Part shown: positions 27,050 to 39,115 of the stretch, piece after piece | How positions within the stretch are numbered: position 1 is the stretch's first letter | Layout: each line of letters starts with the position of its first letter | NCBI RefSeq assembly: GCF_032854445.1 | Contig: NC_088295.1 | Coordinates: 85,852,644-85,916,643, forward strand | From: Liolophura sinensis | Taxonomy: Eukaryota > Mollusca > Polyplacophora > Chitonida > Chitonidae | Direction: 5' to 3' | Length of the DNA stretch: 64,000 nt | Translations under genes and position numbers: made by a program | The notes under the pieces: model-generated | The model's database searches: none | Seen by the model: the letters and a program-made list of their open reading frames with translations, nothing else | What the model was told of the DNA's origin: nothing

Positions 27050-29640
27050 TCAGGATTTCCCTGAGCCTGTGCTGGAGAATATCCATCAGATGCTTCTTTG
27101 GGGGGATTTCCCTGAGCCAGTGCTGGAGAATATCCATCAGATCCTTCTTTGGGGGATTTCCCTGAGCCAGTGCTGGAGAATATCCATCAGATACTTCTTT
27201 GGGGGATTTCCCTGAGCCTGTGCTGGAGAATATCCATCAGATACTTCTTTGGGGGATTTCCCTGAGCCAGTGCTGGAGTATGTAAATCGGTTGCTTCTTT
27301 GGAGGGTTTCCCTAAGCCTGTGCTGGAGAATATCCATCAGATGCTTCTTTGGGGGATTTCCCTGAGCCTGTGCTGGAGAATATCCATCAGATACTTCTTT
27401 GGGGGATTTCCCTGAGCCAGTGCTGGAGTATGTAAATCGGTTGCTTCTTTGGAGGGTTTCCCTGAGCCTGTGCTGGAGTATGTAAATCATATGCTACGTG
27501 GCGGGATTTCCCTAGGCCAGTGGTGGAGATTACCCGTGTGATGCTGCCTGGGGGATGTACCTGAGCCAGCACCGGAGTATGTAAATAAGATGCTACGTGG
27601 CGGGGTTTCCCTTGGCCAGTGCTGGAGAATACCCATGTAATGCTTCCTGGGGGATTTCCCTGAGCCAGCACCGGAGTATGTAAATAAGATGCTACGTGGC
27701 GGGATTTCCCTTGGCCAGTGCTGAAGATGCTTCCTGGGGAATTTCTCTGAGCCTGTACTGGAGAGTACCCATCAGAGACTTTCTCTGAGTACTGGAGAAT
27801 ACCCATCAGATGCGTCTTGGCGAGATTTCCCTGATCCAGTGCGGCAGAGTAAACATTTGATGCTTCTTGGCCAGATTTCCCTGAGTTAGTGCTGGGATGT
27901 ACCAATGAGATACTTCTTGGCCAGATTTCCCTGAGTCATTGCTGGGGTGTACCCAACAGATACTTCTTGGCCAGATTTCCCTAAGTTAGTGCTGGGGTGA
28001 AACCATCAGATACGTCTTGGCCAGATTTCCCTGAGTTAGTGCTGCGGTGTACCCATCAGATACTTCTTGGCCAGATTTCCTTGAGTCATTGCTGGGATGT
28101 ACCAATGAGATACTTCTTGGCCAGATTTCCCTACGTCATTGCTGGGGTGTACCCATCAGATACTTCTTGGCCAGATTTCCCTGAGTCATTGCTGGGGTGT
28201 ACCCATCAGATACTTCTTGGCGAGATTTCCTTGAGTTAGCGCTGGGATGTACCAATGAGATACTTCTTGGCCAGATTTCCCTGAGTAATTGCTGGGGTTG
28301 TACCCATCAGATGCGTCTTGGCCAGATTTCCCTGAGTCAGTGCCGGGAGGTACCCATGAGATACTTCTTGGACAGATTTCCCTGAGTTAGTGCTGGGGTG
28401 TACCCATCAAATACTTCTTGACCATATTTCCCTGAGTCATTGCTAGGGTGTACCCATCAGATACTTTTTTGGCCAGATTTCCCTGAGTCATTGCTGCGGT
28501 GTACCCATCAGATACTTCTTGGCCAGATTTCCCTGAGTTAGTGCTGGGGTGTACCCATCAGATACTTCTTGGCCAGATTTCCCTGAGTCATTGCTGCGGT
28601 GTACCATCAGATACTTCTTGGCCAGATTTCCCTGAGTCATTGCCTTGATGTACCCATCAGATACTTCTTGGCCAGATTTCCCTGAGTCATTGCTAGGGTG
28701 TACCCATCAGATACTTCTTGGCCAGATTTCCCTACGTCATTGCTGGGGTGTACCCATCAGATACTTCTTTGCCAGATTTCCCTGAGTCATTGCTGGGGTG
28801 TACCCATCAGATACTTCTTGGCCAGATTTCCCTGAGTTAGTGCTGGGGTGTACCCATCAGATGCGTTTTGGCGAGATTTCCCTGAGCCATTGCTGGGGTG
28901 TATCCATCGCATACTTCTTGGCCAGATTTCCCTGAGTTAGTGCTGGGGTGTACCCATCAGATGCTTCTTGGCCAGATTTCCCTGAGCCAGTGGTGGGGTG
29001 TACCCATCAAATACTTCTTGGCCAGATTTCCCTGAGTCAGTGCTGGGGTGTACCCATGAGATACTTCTTGGCCAGATTTCCCTGAGTCACTGCTGGGGTG
29101 TACCTATCAGATACTTCTTGGACAGATTTCCCTGAGTCATTGCTGCAGATTAAACATTTGATGCTTCTTGTCGAGATTTTCCTGAGCCAGTGCTGTGGTG
29201 TACCTATCAGATACTTTTTGGCGAGATTTCCCTGAGCCAGTGCGGCAGAGTAAACATTTGATGCGTTTTGGCGAGATTTCCCTGAGCCAGTGCTGGGGTG
29301 TACCTATCAGATACTTTTTGGTGAGATTTCCCTGAGCCATTGCTAGGGTGTACCCATCAGATACTTCTTGGCCAGATTTCCCTTCGTCATTGCTGGGGTG
29401 TACCCATCAGATGCTTCTTGGCCAGATTTCCCTGAGTCATTGCTAGGGTGTACCCATCAGATACTTCTTGGCCAGATTTCCCTACGTCATTGCTGGGGTG
29501 TACCCATCAGATACTTTTTTGGCCAAATTTCCCTGAGCCAGTGCTGGCGTGTACCTATCAGATACTTTTTGGCGAGATTTCCCTGAGCCAGTGCTGGAGA
29601 GTACTCATCAGATGCATCTTGGCGAGTTTCCCTGGAGCAG
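27050..29640. repeat. 50-bp minisatellite, about 50 copies
   Basis: Tandem 50-bp units sharing 'gatttccctgag', 'tgctgg' and 'ccatcagatacttctt'. Two subfamilies lie in separate blocks: 27050 to about 27480 ('gggggatttccctgagcc', 'gagaatatccatcag') and about 27820-29640 ('ggccagatttccctgag', 'gggtgtacccatcagat'), with a scrambled zone at 27480-27820. The period is not a multiple of three, so the open frames inside it are fragmentary and change frame from copy to copy. I read it as non-coding. Confidence 0.95.
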
Positions 29641-29960
29641 CGCAGCTTAATATCCGTCAGATGCTTCTCTGGGAGAGTTCCATGAACAGTGTCCGTCAGA
29701 TGCGTCTTGGGGGAAGTTCTCTTCACAATATCCGCCAGATGCGTCTTTGGGGGAGTTCCCTGAACAATATTCGTCAGATGCTTTTTTGTGGGAGTTCCCT
29801 GAACAATGTCCGTCACATGCCTCTTTGGGAGAGTTCCCTGGAGTTCCCTGAACAATGTCCGTCAAATGCTTCTTTGGGAGAGTTCCCTGAACAATGTACG
29901 TCAGATGCTTCTTTGGGGGAGTTCCCTGAACAATGTCCGTCAGATGCTTCCCTGAACAAA
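29641..29960. repeat. 39-42-bp minisatellite derived from the adjacent array
   Basis: About eight copies of a shorter unit built on 'gagttccctgaacaatgtcc' and 'gtcagatgcttctttggg'. It keeps the 'ttccctgaa' and 'cagatgcttctt' segments of the neighbouring 50-bp unit but lacks its middle, so it is probably a deletion derivative that then amplified. Confidence 0.85.
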
Positions 29961-31472
29961 GTCTGAACATTTGCTGAAGAATGTACCATCAGTACTGAGA
30001 TCACTCCCCACTAACGACAAACAGAAAGAGCACTGATGGCGCCAGTAGAATCATCACTGACAAACACGAATTAGTGGAGACGGAATCATCAGCAACAACC
30101 AAATAATACTTAGTGCAGAGAGCATTAACCATCAGTGCAATAGAATCTGATGTCGAACGCGCATTCATTGATAAGAAAACGATATTAAGATCTACAGCAC
30201 AGAGAGTAAAACTAGGGCAGCGACGACAATGTGATAGTTGGCAAATGGTGAGTTGTAAGCGGTGAAATCCGGCCTCTTGTCAGTTAACTTCTGTTAGGGA
30301 TTTATTCTATCCTCTCATGTATAAGCTTAACAAGTAGTAAAGTCGCCCCCCTCCCCCTCCCTCCCCAAGCACCATGGCTGAAGCAGAATTAGGTAACACA
30401 AATGCAGGGATGTTTTTTGTTATCAGACGTTACTGGTCTAGCATTAGTAAAAATGATGCGTGGCCATCACCTTTAATAAACTGTAACATGAAAACAAAGA
30501 CCTGTTCTCAGTTCACGATCAATGACCACAAAAATAGGTTAGTGTTGAAGCGTGTTTAGTGACAACTAAAAAGGACTTAAGCCCCAAAACACAGTCGGTG
30601 GCAATAAATCAAGATTTGGTGCCGAAAGCATCATTAGCGTAAAAAAAAAAAACAGAACAGGACTGAAAAGCACCGCAAGTGGTAACAAAACGGGATTTAG
30701 TGCTGAAAACATCCCCATTGACAAGAAGGCGAAGCCGAGTTCCAAAAGGTCAAATTGCACTCGAAGTATCGCTTGTCAATACTGTGCCGAAGTATTTACA
30801 TTGACACATGTTGGAAAGGAAATCGGATTCTTCTGTGAGGGACTGTATGCTATGTTGAAATAGAGGTTTGAATTGTTACATTTCTTTGATGGGTAGTTGT
30901 GAGATATTGATATCAGTGAATATGTATTTGCTTTTTTCCTCAAGATAGGTACCAGCAGTTGCAAAGATACTGGTTTTAAGTATGAGAGACAAGAGGGAAT
31001 TATCTATGTTTTCAAAAACGCTGTAAGTTATAGCATTACTTACCTGATATTGAACAAATATAATGATTTCTTCACCCGAGACAAGTTGCATGTGGTGTTT
31101 CAACCAATTCCAAATACACACGCCTTTGTTGTTCAGTTGTTTGACGAAGGTAGAGAAAGGCCAGCAGATAGCGGTCATATGATGACCATATGCTGAGAAT
31201 CCCTTTCGAGTACCGATGAGCTTGAAGTATTGACAAAGGCGTCAGTAAATATTAATGTGAAGTGATACAGTGCGAAGATCGGTTAAGGATCAGCAAATAT
31301 TAACCCTTTCCAGATAGATTGGCATCTGGATGTCTAACAGCAAGGACTCTTTACATCCTCACAGCTATAACATTGTTTATGATAAGACATACTATTTGAA
31401 CACGGCGCAGAATATATACTCACAGCGACAGATGTTACAACTAACGCACTTTCCGTACCGTTATAAGGCTGG
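29961..31472. other. Non-coding stretch upstream of the secreted-protein gene
   Basis: No supported exon. It includes a C-rich tract (about 30346-30366) and an A run (about 30641-30652). The right end is the promoter of the gene at 31527. Confidence 0.45.
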
Positions 31473-31479
31473 TATATAA
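31473..31479 (+). promoter_or_regulatory. TATA box of the secreted-protein gene
   Basis: TATATAA lies 54 bases before the start codon at 31527, which would put transcription start near 31503 and leave a 5' UTR of about 25 bases. Confidence 0.65.
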
Positions 31480-31526
31480 GAGCTTGTCCAGTTTCAAGAC
31501 AGACCAGTCCATAGCTTGACCGTGTC

Positions 31527-34500
31527 ATGACCATGAGAACCCTGGGTTTTGTTCTGGCTGTCTTGCTTGTTGTCTGTCTCACCAACACGGATGGAGCACT
31601 TTGGGGTAAAACCCAGACCTTCTTCAAGTCATTGAAACACATACTGGGTCACCAGATTGAAAAAGGTACGTATTAGCTGAGTAAGGCATGATTACTGTGG
31701 CCATTGACTTCCTGAAAGTCCTCCTTAGATCGGCATTATGTTCTCAAATTATTCGACCCTCTTTAAAGCTTGTAACAACTGTCGATCTTCATGGGAGAAG
31801 GCGAGATTCAGTACACCAGTAGTTCGTGCTCTTTTTAACATTTTGCTATCTCCGGAATTTTTGTGTATGTACATCTTAGTGTAATATGAAAAAATAATGC
31901 CTCACACTTTCTGTTTAATTCAAGTCCTAAAACTCCACTTTACTACTCATCGTTCATAGTCGTTCATATACATTTTAGGAAAATAGTGCATTTGAACTTA
32001 GGTAAATGGAATGATTTCAGGAAGCAAACCACACCTAATCCTTCCTCTTTCTTTCTATTCGTTGAATCCCTCTTTGAAAACATATTATCGTAATACCCGA
32101 GTCTAACTGAATTACCAGATGGTAGTTGCGGGAAAAGCAGACCGAGACTGTTACGATGGTGGAGAACCCGTATGAAGGATGGAAATGTGGATGGTGTGCC
32201 AGAGAACGCTGACAACGAGGCTTACCTGGGCGCTCTTAAATGCCGGATCTGGCTCTCAGTTTGTAACCTGGAAACAAACCCCGATAGTAAGTGTCTCAGT
32301 GTCTTCGCAGAGTTAACCCCCTTAGCACCCAGTCTTCAGGTGAGCTTTTTTTGAGAAATGTTGCCCGCTGGAACTTATACTATGATACAACCACAAACAA
32401 TGATTGTTCAGTGAGAAAGGCCGTACAAAGTTTCAGGCTTGAAAATATCTTTCCAATTTTCAACGGATGATTGACATTTTGAAAGGAGATAGTAGACTTT
32501 ATTTTCCACTTACCCAGCATCCCATAATCAATAGTACCAGGAATGCAAAATCACTGAGTTTTATTCATCACAAAGGAGTTCAGACGAATATGCAATGTAT
32601 AAGATGTAGAATGATCCATCATGTATAAAGGGTGCAATAACGAAATATAAGGCTATTTTACTTGGCTCAGACTCTAGATATAAAGGCAAGGTTACGTTAG
32701 TAATTAGATGGACTTTCCCACATTCAACCCAGGGGGTGGGGTGGGGTTGGGGGTATGGTGGGGTATGGTGGGTGGGTGGGTTTAGGTAGCGGTCCCTCAA
32801 AGGGTTGGGTGTTTAGTGAAGGTCTGTTAAGAGGTTTGGAAAGGAAGGATGACCATATCCAGCAAGTATAGGCCTATCTACCCTACTAAAGCGAATAAGT
32901 CAAGTGGTATAAAACTACACAATGTATTTTTAATTACTAATGTATAATAAGTCAATGTCTGACGATACCTCATAAAATTCGTTTGGAAGCGGGTCGTGAT
33001 GGAGTGCTCAGGACGCCTGTCTTTCAGCCGAAAGTCTCACAAAGTGTGGGTTCAGTTTCGGCTTTGGAAAGGAAAATTGTAGTTCTATTCACTGTCAATG
33101 TTTATCGGGGGGAGGGGCAGTAGGTAATCGATGGTGTTCGTTTGAGCAGTCAATGAGAACCACTTGTCTTTCACTAATATGATTTACATATCTTTATCTG
33201 GGGAAAAGTTCGTCATTAAATTTCCAGAAGTCGGTGGTTTATAACGCACATACTCTGATTTCATCTACTCATAAAACTGACCCTAATGGTATAAGTGACA
33301 AATTCAGAGCATTTATGGTGTTCAACAACAACACCCACATGAATAATATAATAAATGAAATTAATTTCATTTTAGATGGAAACCCATGGCGACAAATCAA
33401 ACGTCAGCTTTGGTCATTAAAACGATTGATTTGGAAATCAGGTAGGGTTCACATCCAATATGATCAGCATGTCAGTTAATCATACCGTTATGTTCTCTTG
33501 GGAATTTATATGTAATAGTATAGCCTACACCTTTGTAAAAGGTCTGTACACCTTATACAGACTTTGTAAACTTAATTAAGAATTATTTTTGGTTTCTTGG
33601 TTGAATTTATAACGTTTATATGCAGCTTCATATCACCCTTTTATGCCTGTGTGCTTTTCACCAAAGAGCATCAAAACCTTTGATGAAACGATGAAAGCAA
33701 ACCATATATGATCAATCAATGCTGATATCAGTTTTGCTAACTGATATGACAAAGTCATACTCCTCACAGCGCATGCGCCACTGTCTAACATTCGCTTTAC
33801 ATCACTAACACCGCTAGCAAATTCACTGGTCACTGGGATCACGGTGATGAGACAAGAGGTCAAAAATCACAAAAAGCTCTGTCTCAAACTGTGTTTCTCA
33901 TAATACTTCATACACATGCGTTCTGTTAATCTAAAATATCCATAATGTGATTTCAGCCAACACGTAAATAATTTGATTGATGAATGCTGATTAAGTAGAT
34001 CCGCACGTGGATCAAGCGACTGTACAGAGCTGACGTGCGCTGTAAGGAATATGTGGTAAAGGCCATTTTATTTCTGTAAAACTGAATGATATAATAATAT
34101 GCATATACTGGATTTAAACATTTTGTCGTGCAGATCGAGTGAATATAGCAGGCGGAAGACGCAACTGGGCGCGCTGGTGGTTGGCCACCTACCGGGATAC
34201 TCGAGCCGCTGCCAAGGCGGACCTGGCCGGAAAATGCGCCGAGTGGAGAGAGAAGTGTAACGCAGAAGACGGGGATCCTACAGACCCAGGCCCAGATGAT
34301 GGTGACTCAGAGGAAGAGATGAGTGATGGTATATACAATGTTTTTTTATTATTATTATTATGGGTGAGATCATGTGGACATGTGGACTGTTTGGCCAGAA
34401 GGGGCCCTGGAAGCTAGATCTAACCAAGGCTAAGTAAGTAAGTATGGAAAGTATGGATAGTATTTATTTATTTTATTGAAGTTTTACGACATTCTGAAGA

Positions 34501-35236
34501 GTATTTCACTTATACGACGGCGGCCAGCATTATGGTGGGAGAAAACATAGCAGAAGCCGAGGGAAACCCACGGCGGCCAGCGTTATGGTGGGGGGATACA
34601 TAGCAGAGCTCGGGGAAAACCCACGGCGGCCAGCGTTATGGTGGGGGGATACATAGCAGAGCTCGGGGGAAACCCACGGCGACTAGCGTTATGGTGGGGG
34701 GATACATAGCAGAGCTCGGGGGAAACCCACGGCGACCAGCGTTATGGTGTGAGGAGACCGGTTGTAAGGGATTCAAGCAAGTCCAGTTCTCTCTCAGAGC
34801 TCCGTCAAACACACTTTGTTTTGGATCAAGCAAAAAACTGAAGAAATATATTTCCACTGTCACCATTTCGAAACTTTTGTTGAAAACTACACGACTCATG
34901 CATGCTGTAAGCCAACTGCGTGGTTGTGAAGGTGTAGACCCTAAGAAACGGCACTATGACAGCTCTAGAAACATGTCATAGAGTCCTGGTGAAAATATAC
35001 ATTTAGCAAAGTTTGAAACTCCATGAATATCTAAAGAAATTTTCGGTATAAGCATGTATCGACTTACATGACTCGCTTAAATTAAATGTCCCGACGGTTT
35101 TTGAACCTGGTTAGGCCAATATGAATTTGTTGTTGCACTTGGTTTTTCAGAGGTGACTGACAATACAAGTCCGACTGTGCCTACAAGTCCTTCTGCCTTG
35201 ACTGACGTAAATGTAGACCGACTGCATGAAGAATGA
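31527..35236 (+). CDS. Unrecognised 195-aa secreted protein with two RWW/KCxxWxxxCN modules
   Basis: Four exons join in one frame: 31527-31665, 32119-32286, 34134-34328 and 35151-35236. All three introns are phase 1 with good GT-AG sites (GTACGT, GTAAGT, GTATAT donors). The lengths total 588 bases, 195 residues plus stop. Residues 1-23 are a signal peptide (LGFVLAVLLVVCL). Exon 2 (47-102) and exon 3 (103-167) each carry RWW (59-61 and 116-118) followed by KCxxWxxxCN (87-96 and 136-145), with identical cysteine and tryptophan spacing, so they look like a duplicated module. Exon 2 has an extra Cys50. The tail (148-195) is acidic then Thr/Ser/Pro-rich, with one N-glycosylation site (NTS, 172). 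An internal ATG at 31533 is an alternative start. No known family is recognised; an immune, shell-matrix or mucus role would be a guess. Confidence 0.8.
32732..32781 (+). other. G-rich tract, potential G-quadruplex
   Basis: Four or more runs of four to five guanines separated by one or two bases, followed by further GGG runs. It lies in intron 2 of the secreted-protein gene on the coding strand. Confidence 0.7.
34459..34760 (-). mobile_element. SINE family 1 copy with internal 53-bp tandem amplification
   Basis: The left part is the standard family sequence ('gtatttcacttatacgacgg', 'cggccagcattatggtgggag'). A segment containing 'ccacggcggccagcgttatg' and 'gatacatagcagagctcggg' is then repeated about four times with a 53-bp period (for example 34571 and 34624). 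It sits in intron 3 of the secreted-protein gene. The amplification turns a SINE segment into a minisatellite. Confidence 0.85.
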
Positions 35237-35286
35237 AGTGTCCACGGTCGTTATACTATTTTCCTTTAAACACTGATTTTATCGAA

Positions 35287-35292
35287 AATAAA
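35287..35292 (+). terminator. Poly(A) signal of the secreted-protein gene
   Basis: AATAAA 51 bases after the stop codon, giving a very short 3' UTR and supporting the exon 4 assignment. Confidence 0.75.
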
Positions 35293-35454
35293 CCGGAGAT
35301 CGTAACTTGTATAGCCTTATATCAGTTTCTTGTCAGTGTATATCTTTCGATTATATATATATAATTACACAATGTAATACAAACATGGGGACAGAATGTA
35401 CTACAGATGTGAGGATACAATGTTAAACATATATAGGGGAACAGAGTAATCCGA

Positions 35455-35830
35455 ATATTGTGGCACAGTGTAATACAAATACCTGAACACAGTAATACAA
35501 ATACCTGAACACAGTAATACAAATACCTGAACACAGTAATACAAATACCTGAACACAGGGTAATACAAACATTGTGTCACAGCGCAGTACAAATATTGGG
35601 ATACAGCGTAATACAAACATTGTGTCACAGCGCAGTACAAATATTGGGATACAGCGTAATACAAACATTGTGTCACAGCGCAGTACAAATATTGGGATAC
35701 AGCGTAATACAAACATTGTGTCACAGCGCAGTACAAATATTGGGATACAGCGTAATACAAACATTGTGTCACAGCGCAGTACAAATATTAGGATACAGTG
35801 CTCTACAAATATATTGAGACCCAGTGTAAT
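35455..35830. repeat. 24/48-bp minisatellite
   Basis: The unit is a 48-bp dimer of two 24-bp halves, 'cagtacaaatattgggatac' and 'taatacaaacattgtgtcac'. About five clean dimers lie between 35560 and 35800, flanked on the left by shorter 'taatacaaatacctgaacac' monomers of about 24 bp. The period is divisible by three, so both strands stay open; these frames have no independent support. Confidence 0.95.
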
Positions 35831-36380
35831 ACAAATCGTCGTGATATTAAGTGTAATATCTACAGGTTTGCTATACTGCATGTGAGTCATCAAGGTGGAA
35901 ACTATACTGATTTGAGTCACTTACAGACGAGAGTAAAACTGGGTCTATTTACACATGTATAACACTTACAAACTTACAATGGTCAATGACTTAAGGGCCA
36001 ATGACTTACTTGATAAAAACGGGCCCACAACTCATATTTATTAAGTAGCTTAAAGCTCAAGTCATAGAATGCAAACTCTTAACAATCCAAACTCAGAACA
36101 TGTAAGAACTCAAGCTGCTGTTGGCATATTGTTCTTTTACACATCCTAGAACAAAGCATTTTGTTTACTGCTGTTTGTAGTTTGAATTTAAATCTGAAGA
36201 CGATTAATGCATATGCGCCTCAGTGAATTGGAGTCTAGTACTTACGAATTAAAATCGTCATCGGATTTTTAGGTATACTTACATACTTCTACTGATGGGT
36301 GAATTTGAGCTCAAAACTTAAAAGTCGGAATGGAATTTACGCTTTCGTTTATAGCTTAGAGAATCAGTGGATTCTAGTCT
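35831..36380. other. Non-coding stretch between minisatellites
   Basis: No exon or repeat array is recognised. Confidence 0.5.
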
Positions 36381-37850
36381 AAAAACCTACCAACCATGAT
36401 GGATTTTAGAATTACGCCCATAAACCTTTATGGATTTTAGAGCTACACAAACCAGAATGGCTTTTAGGGTTACACTTACAAACCAGTATGGATTTTAGGG
36501 TGACACCTACAAACCAGCATAGATTTTGGAGTTACACTTACAATCCAGTATGGATTTTAGGGTGACACCTACAAACCATCGTAGATTTTGGAGTTACACT
36601 TACAAACCAGAATGGATTGTAGAGTTACACTCACAATCCAGTATGGATTTTAGGGTGACACCTACAAACCAGCGTAGATTTTAGAGTTACACTTACAAAC
36701 CGGGTTGATTTTAGGGTTACACCTACAAACCAGGCGGATTTTAGGGTTACACCTACAAACCAGGCGGATTTTAGAGTTATACCTACAAATCAGGTTGGAT
36801 TTTAAAGTTACACTGACAAACCAGGTGGATTTTAGAGTTACACCTACAAACCAGTATGGATTTTAGGGTGACACCTAAGAACCAGCATAGATTTTGGAGT
36901 TACACTTACAATCCAGTATGGATTTTAGGGTGACACCTACAAACCATCGTAGATTTTGGAGTTACACTTACAAACCAGAATGGATTGTAGAGTTACACTC
37001 ACAATCCAGTATGGATTTTAGGGTGACACCTACAAACCAGCGTAGATTTTAGAGTTACACTTACAAACCGGGTGGATTTTAGGGTTACACCTACAAACCA
37101 GGCGGATTTTAGGGTTACACCTACAAACCAGGCGGATTTTAGAGTTATACCTACAAATCAGGTTGGATTTTAAAGTTACACTGACAAACCAGGTGGATTT
37201 TAGAGTTACACTTACAAACCAAGTGGATTTTAGAGTTTTACCTACAAATCAGGGTGGATTTTAAAGTTACACTGATAAACCATTGTGAATTTCAGAGTTA
37301 CACTTACAAACCAGAATGGATTTTAGAGTTACACTTACAAACCAGAATGGATTTTAGATTTACACTTACAATCCAGTATGGATTTTAGGGTGACACCTAC
37401 AAACCATCGTAGATTTTGGAGTTACACTTACAAACCAGAATGGATTGTAGAGTTACACTCACAATCCAGTATGGATTTTAGGGTGACACCTACAAACCAG
37501 CGTAGATTTTAGAGTTACACTTACAAACCGGGTGGATTTTAGGGTTACACCTACAAACCAGGCGGATTTTAGAGTTATACCTACAAATCAGGTTGGATTT
37601 TAAAGTTACACTGACAAACCAGGTGGATTTCAGAGTTACTCTTACAAACCAAGTGGATTTTAGAGTTATACCTACAAATCAGGTTGGATTTTAAAGTTAC
37701 ACTGTCAAAACAGGTGGATTTCAGAGTTACACATACAAACCAGGGATGAATTTAGAGTTACAAACCACATTGGATTTTAGAGTTACACCTACAAACAAGC
37801 ATGGATGTTTGAGTTACACCTACAAACCAGCTTTTAGGCTTAGACTTTAA
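36381..37850. repeat. 30-31-bp minisatellite with higher-order repeats
   Basis: Roughly 48 units of 'acacctacaaaccag' plus 'ggattttagagtt' variants. Blocks of variants recur as sets: the marker 'accatcgtagattttgg' appears at 36575, 36943 and 37403, spacings of 368 and 460 bp, equal to about 12 and 15 units. The array has therefore been re-duplicated in long segments. Confidence 0.95.
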
Positions 37851-38170
37851 ACACAGAGACCTAGTGGATTTCATCCATATACTTTCAACACAGAGAATTG
37901 GTGGATTTCATCCATATACTTTCAACACAGAGAATTAGTGGATTTCAGCCATACACTTACAACACAGAGAATTAGTGGATTTCAGCCATACACTTACAAC
38001 ACAGAGAATTAGTGGATTTCAGCCATACACTTACAACACAGAGAATTAGTGGATTTCAGCCATACACTTACAACACAGAGAATTAGTGGATTTCACCCAT
38101 ATACTTTCAAAACAGAGAATTAGTGGATTTCAGCCATATACTTACAAAACAGGCCTGGTGGATTTCAGCC
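37851..38170. repeat. 37-bp minisatellite
   Basis: About eight copies of a unit reading 'aacacagagaattagtgg' then 'atttcagccatacacttac', with starts 37 bp apart at 37924 and 37961. It retains the 'acacttacaa' core of the neighbouring arrays. Confidence 0.9.
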
Positions 38171-38640
38171 ATATACTGACAAACTAAAATTTATTTTAGA
38201 CTGTGCTGATGGATTTTAGCAAACGATTACAAACCAGAATGGACCTTTGGCTTTGACTTATACATCTGAAACTGTACCACTTTTTACCATTTATAAACCA
38301 TAATAAAGTGTAATCTCTGGTTTATAGTACACTTACAAACCAAAACGTATCTGAGTGTAACACCTACAAACCAGAATCAACATTAGGCTTTCTAATCTAA
38401 AACTAGAGCCTCTGTGTTTTATTTAACACTAACAAACTAAAAAGTATTTTAAGCCTGCATTTCATTGGGGTTTTTTTATTTTACAAACCAGAACAGATTT
38501 TAGATTACTTGTAAACCACAGATTATGTGAATTTGATCCTAACACTTACATATTCAAACCGAAATTAGGCTCATTAAGAGAGTAAGAACCTGAAACATAT
38601 AAACCAGAATGGATTTTAGACGACACTTACAGAACGAAGA
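38171..38640. repeat. Degenerate monomers of the acttacaaacca family
   Basis: Irregularly spaced copies of 'cttacaaaccagaat'-like sequence with diverged connecting DNA. They bridge the 37-bp and 67-bp arrays and look like an old, decayed part of the same tandem field. Confidence 0.7.
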
Positions 38641-39115
38641 TTGGATTAAAACACTTACAAACCAAAAGGGATCTTAGATTACACTTACAGACCGGAGAGT
38701 GGCTGGATTAGATTCTAACACTTACAAACCAAAAGGGATCTTAGATTACACTTACAGACCGGAGAGTGGCTGGATTAGATTCTAACACTTACAAACCAAA
38801 AGGGATCTTAGATTACACTTTCAGACCGGAGAGTGGCTGGATTAGATTCTAACACTTACAAACCAAAAGGGATCTTAGATTACACTTACAGACCGGAGAG
38901 TGGCTGGATTAGATTCTAACACTTACAAACCAAAAGGGATCTTAGATTACACTTACAGACCGGAGAGTGGCTGGATTAGATTCTAACACTTACAAACCAA
39001 AAGGGATCTTAGATTACACTTACAGACCGGAGAGTGGCTGGATTAGATTCTAACACTTACAAACCAAAAGGGATCTTAGATTACACTTACAGACCGGAGA
39101 GTGGCTGGATTAGAA
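38641..39115. repeat. 67-bp minisatellite built from a 30-bp and a 37-bp unit
   Basis: About seven nearly identical 67-bp copies. Each consists of a 30-bp half starting 'acacttacaaaccaaaaggg' and a 37-bp half starting 'acacttacagaccggagagt', so both halves begin with the same core. Low divergence between copies marks this as one of the youngest arrays in the block. Confidence 0.95.

Noticed and set aside
27137..27905. Overlapping open frames of 117 and 172 codons on the minus strand
   Set aside because: They lie wholly within the 50-bp minisatellite, change frame from unit to unit, and overlap each other and plus-strand frames.
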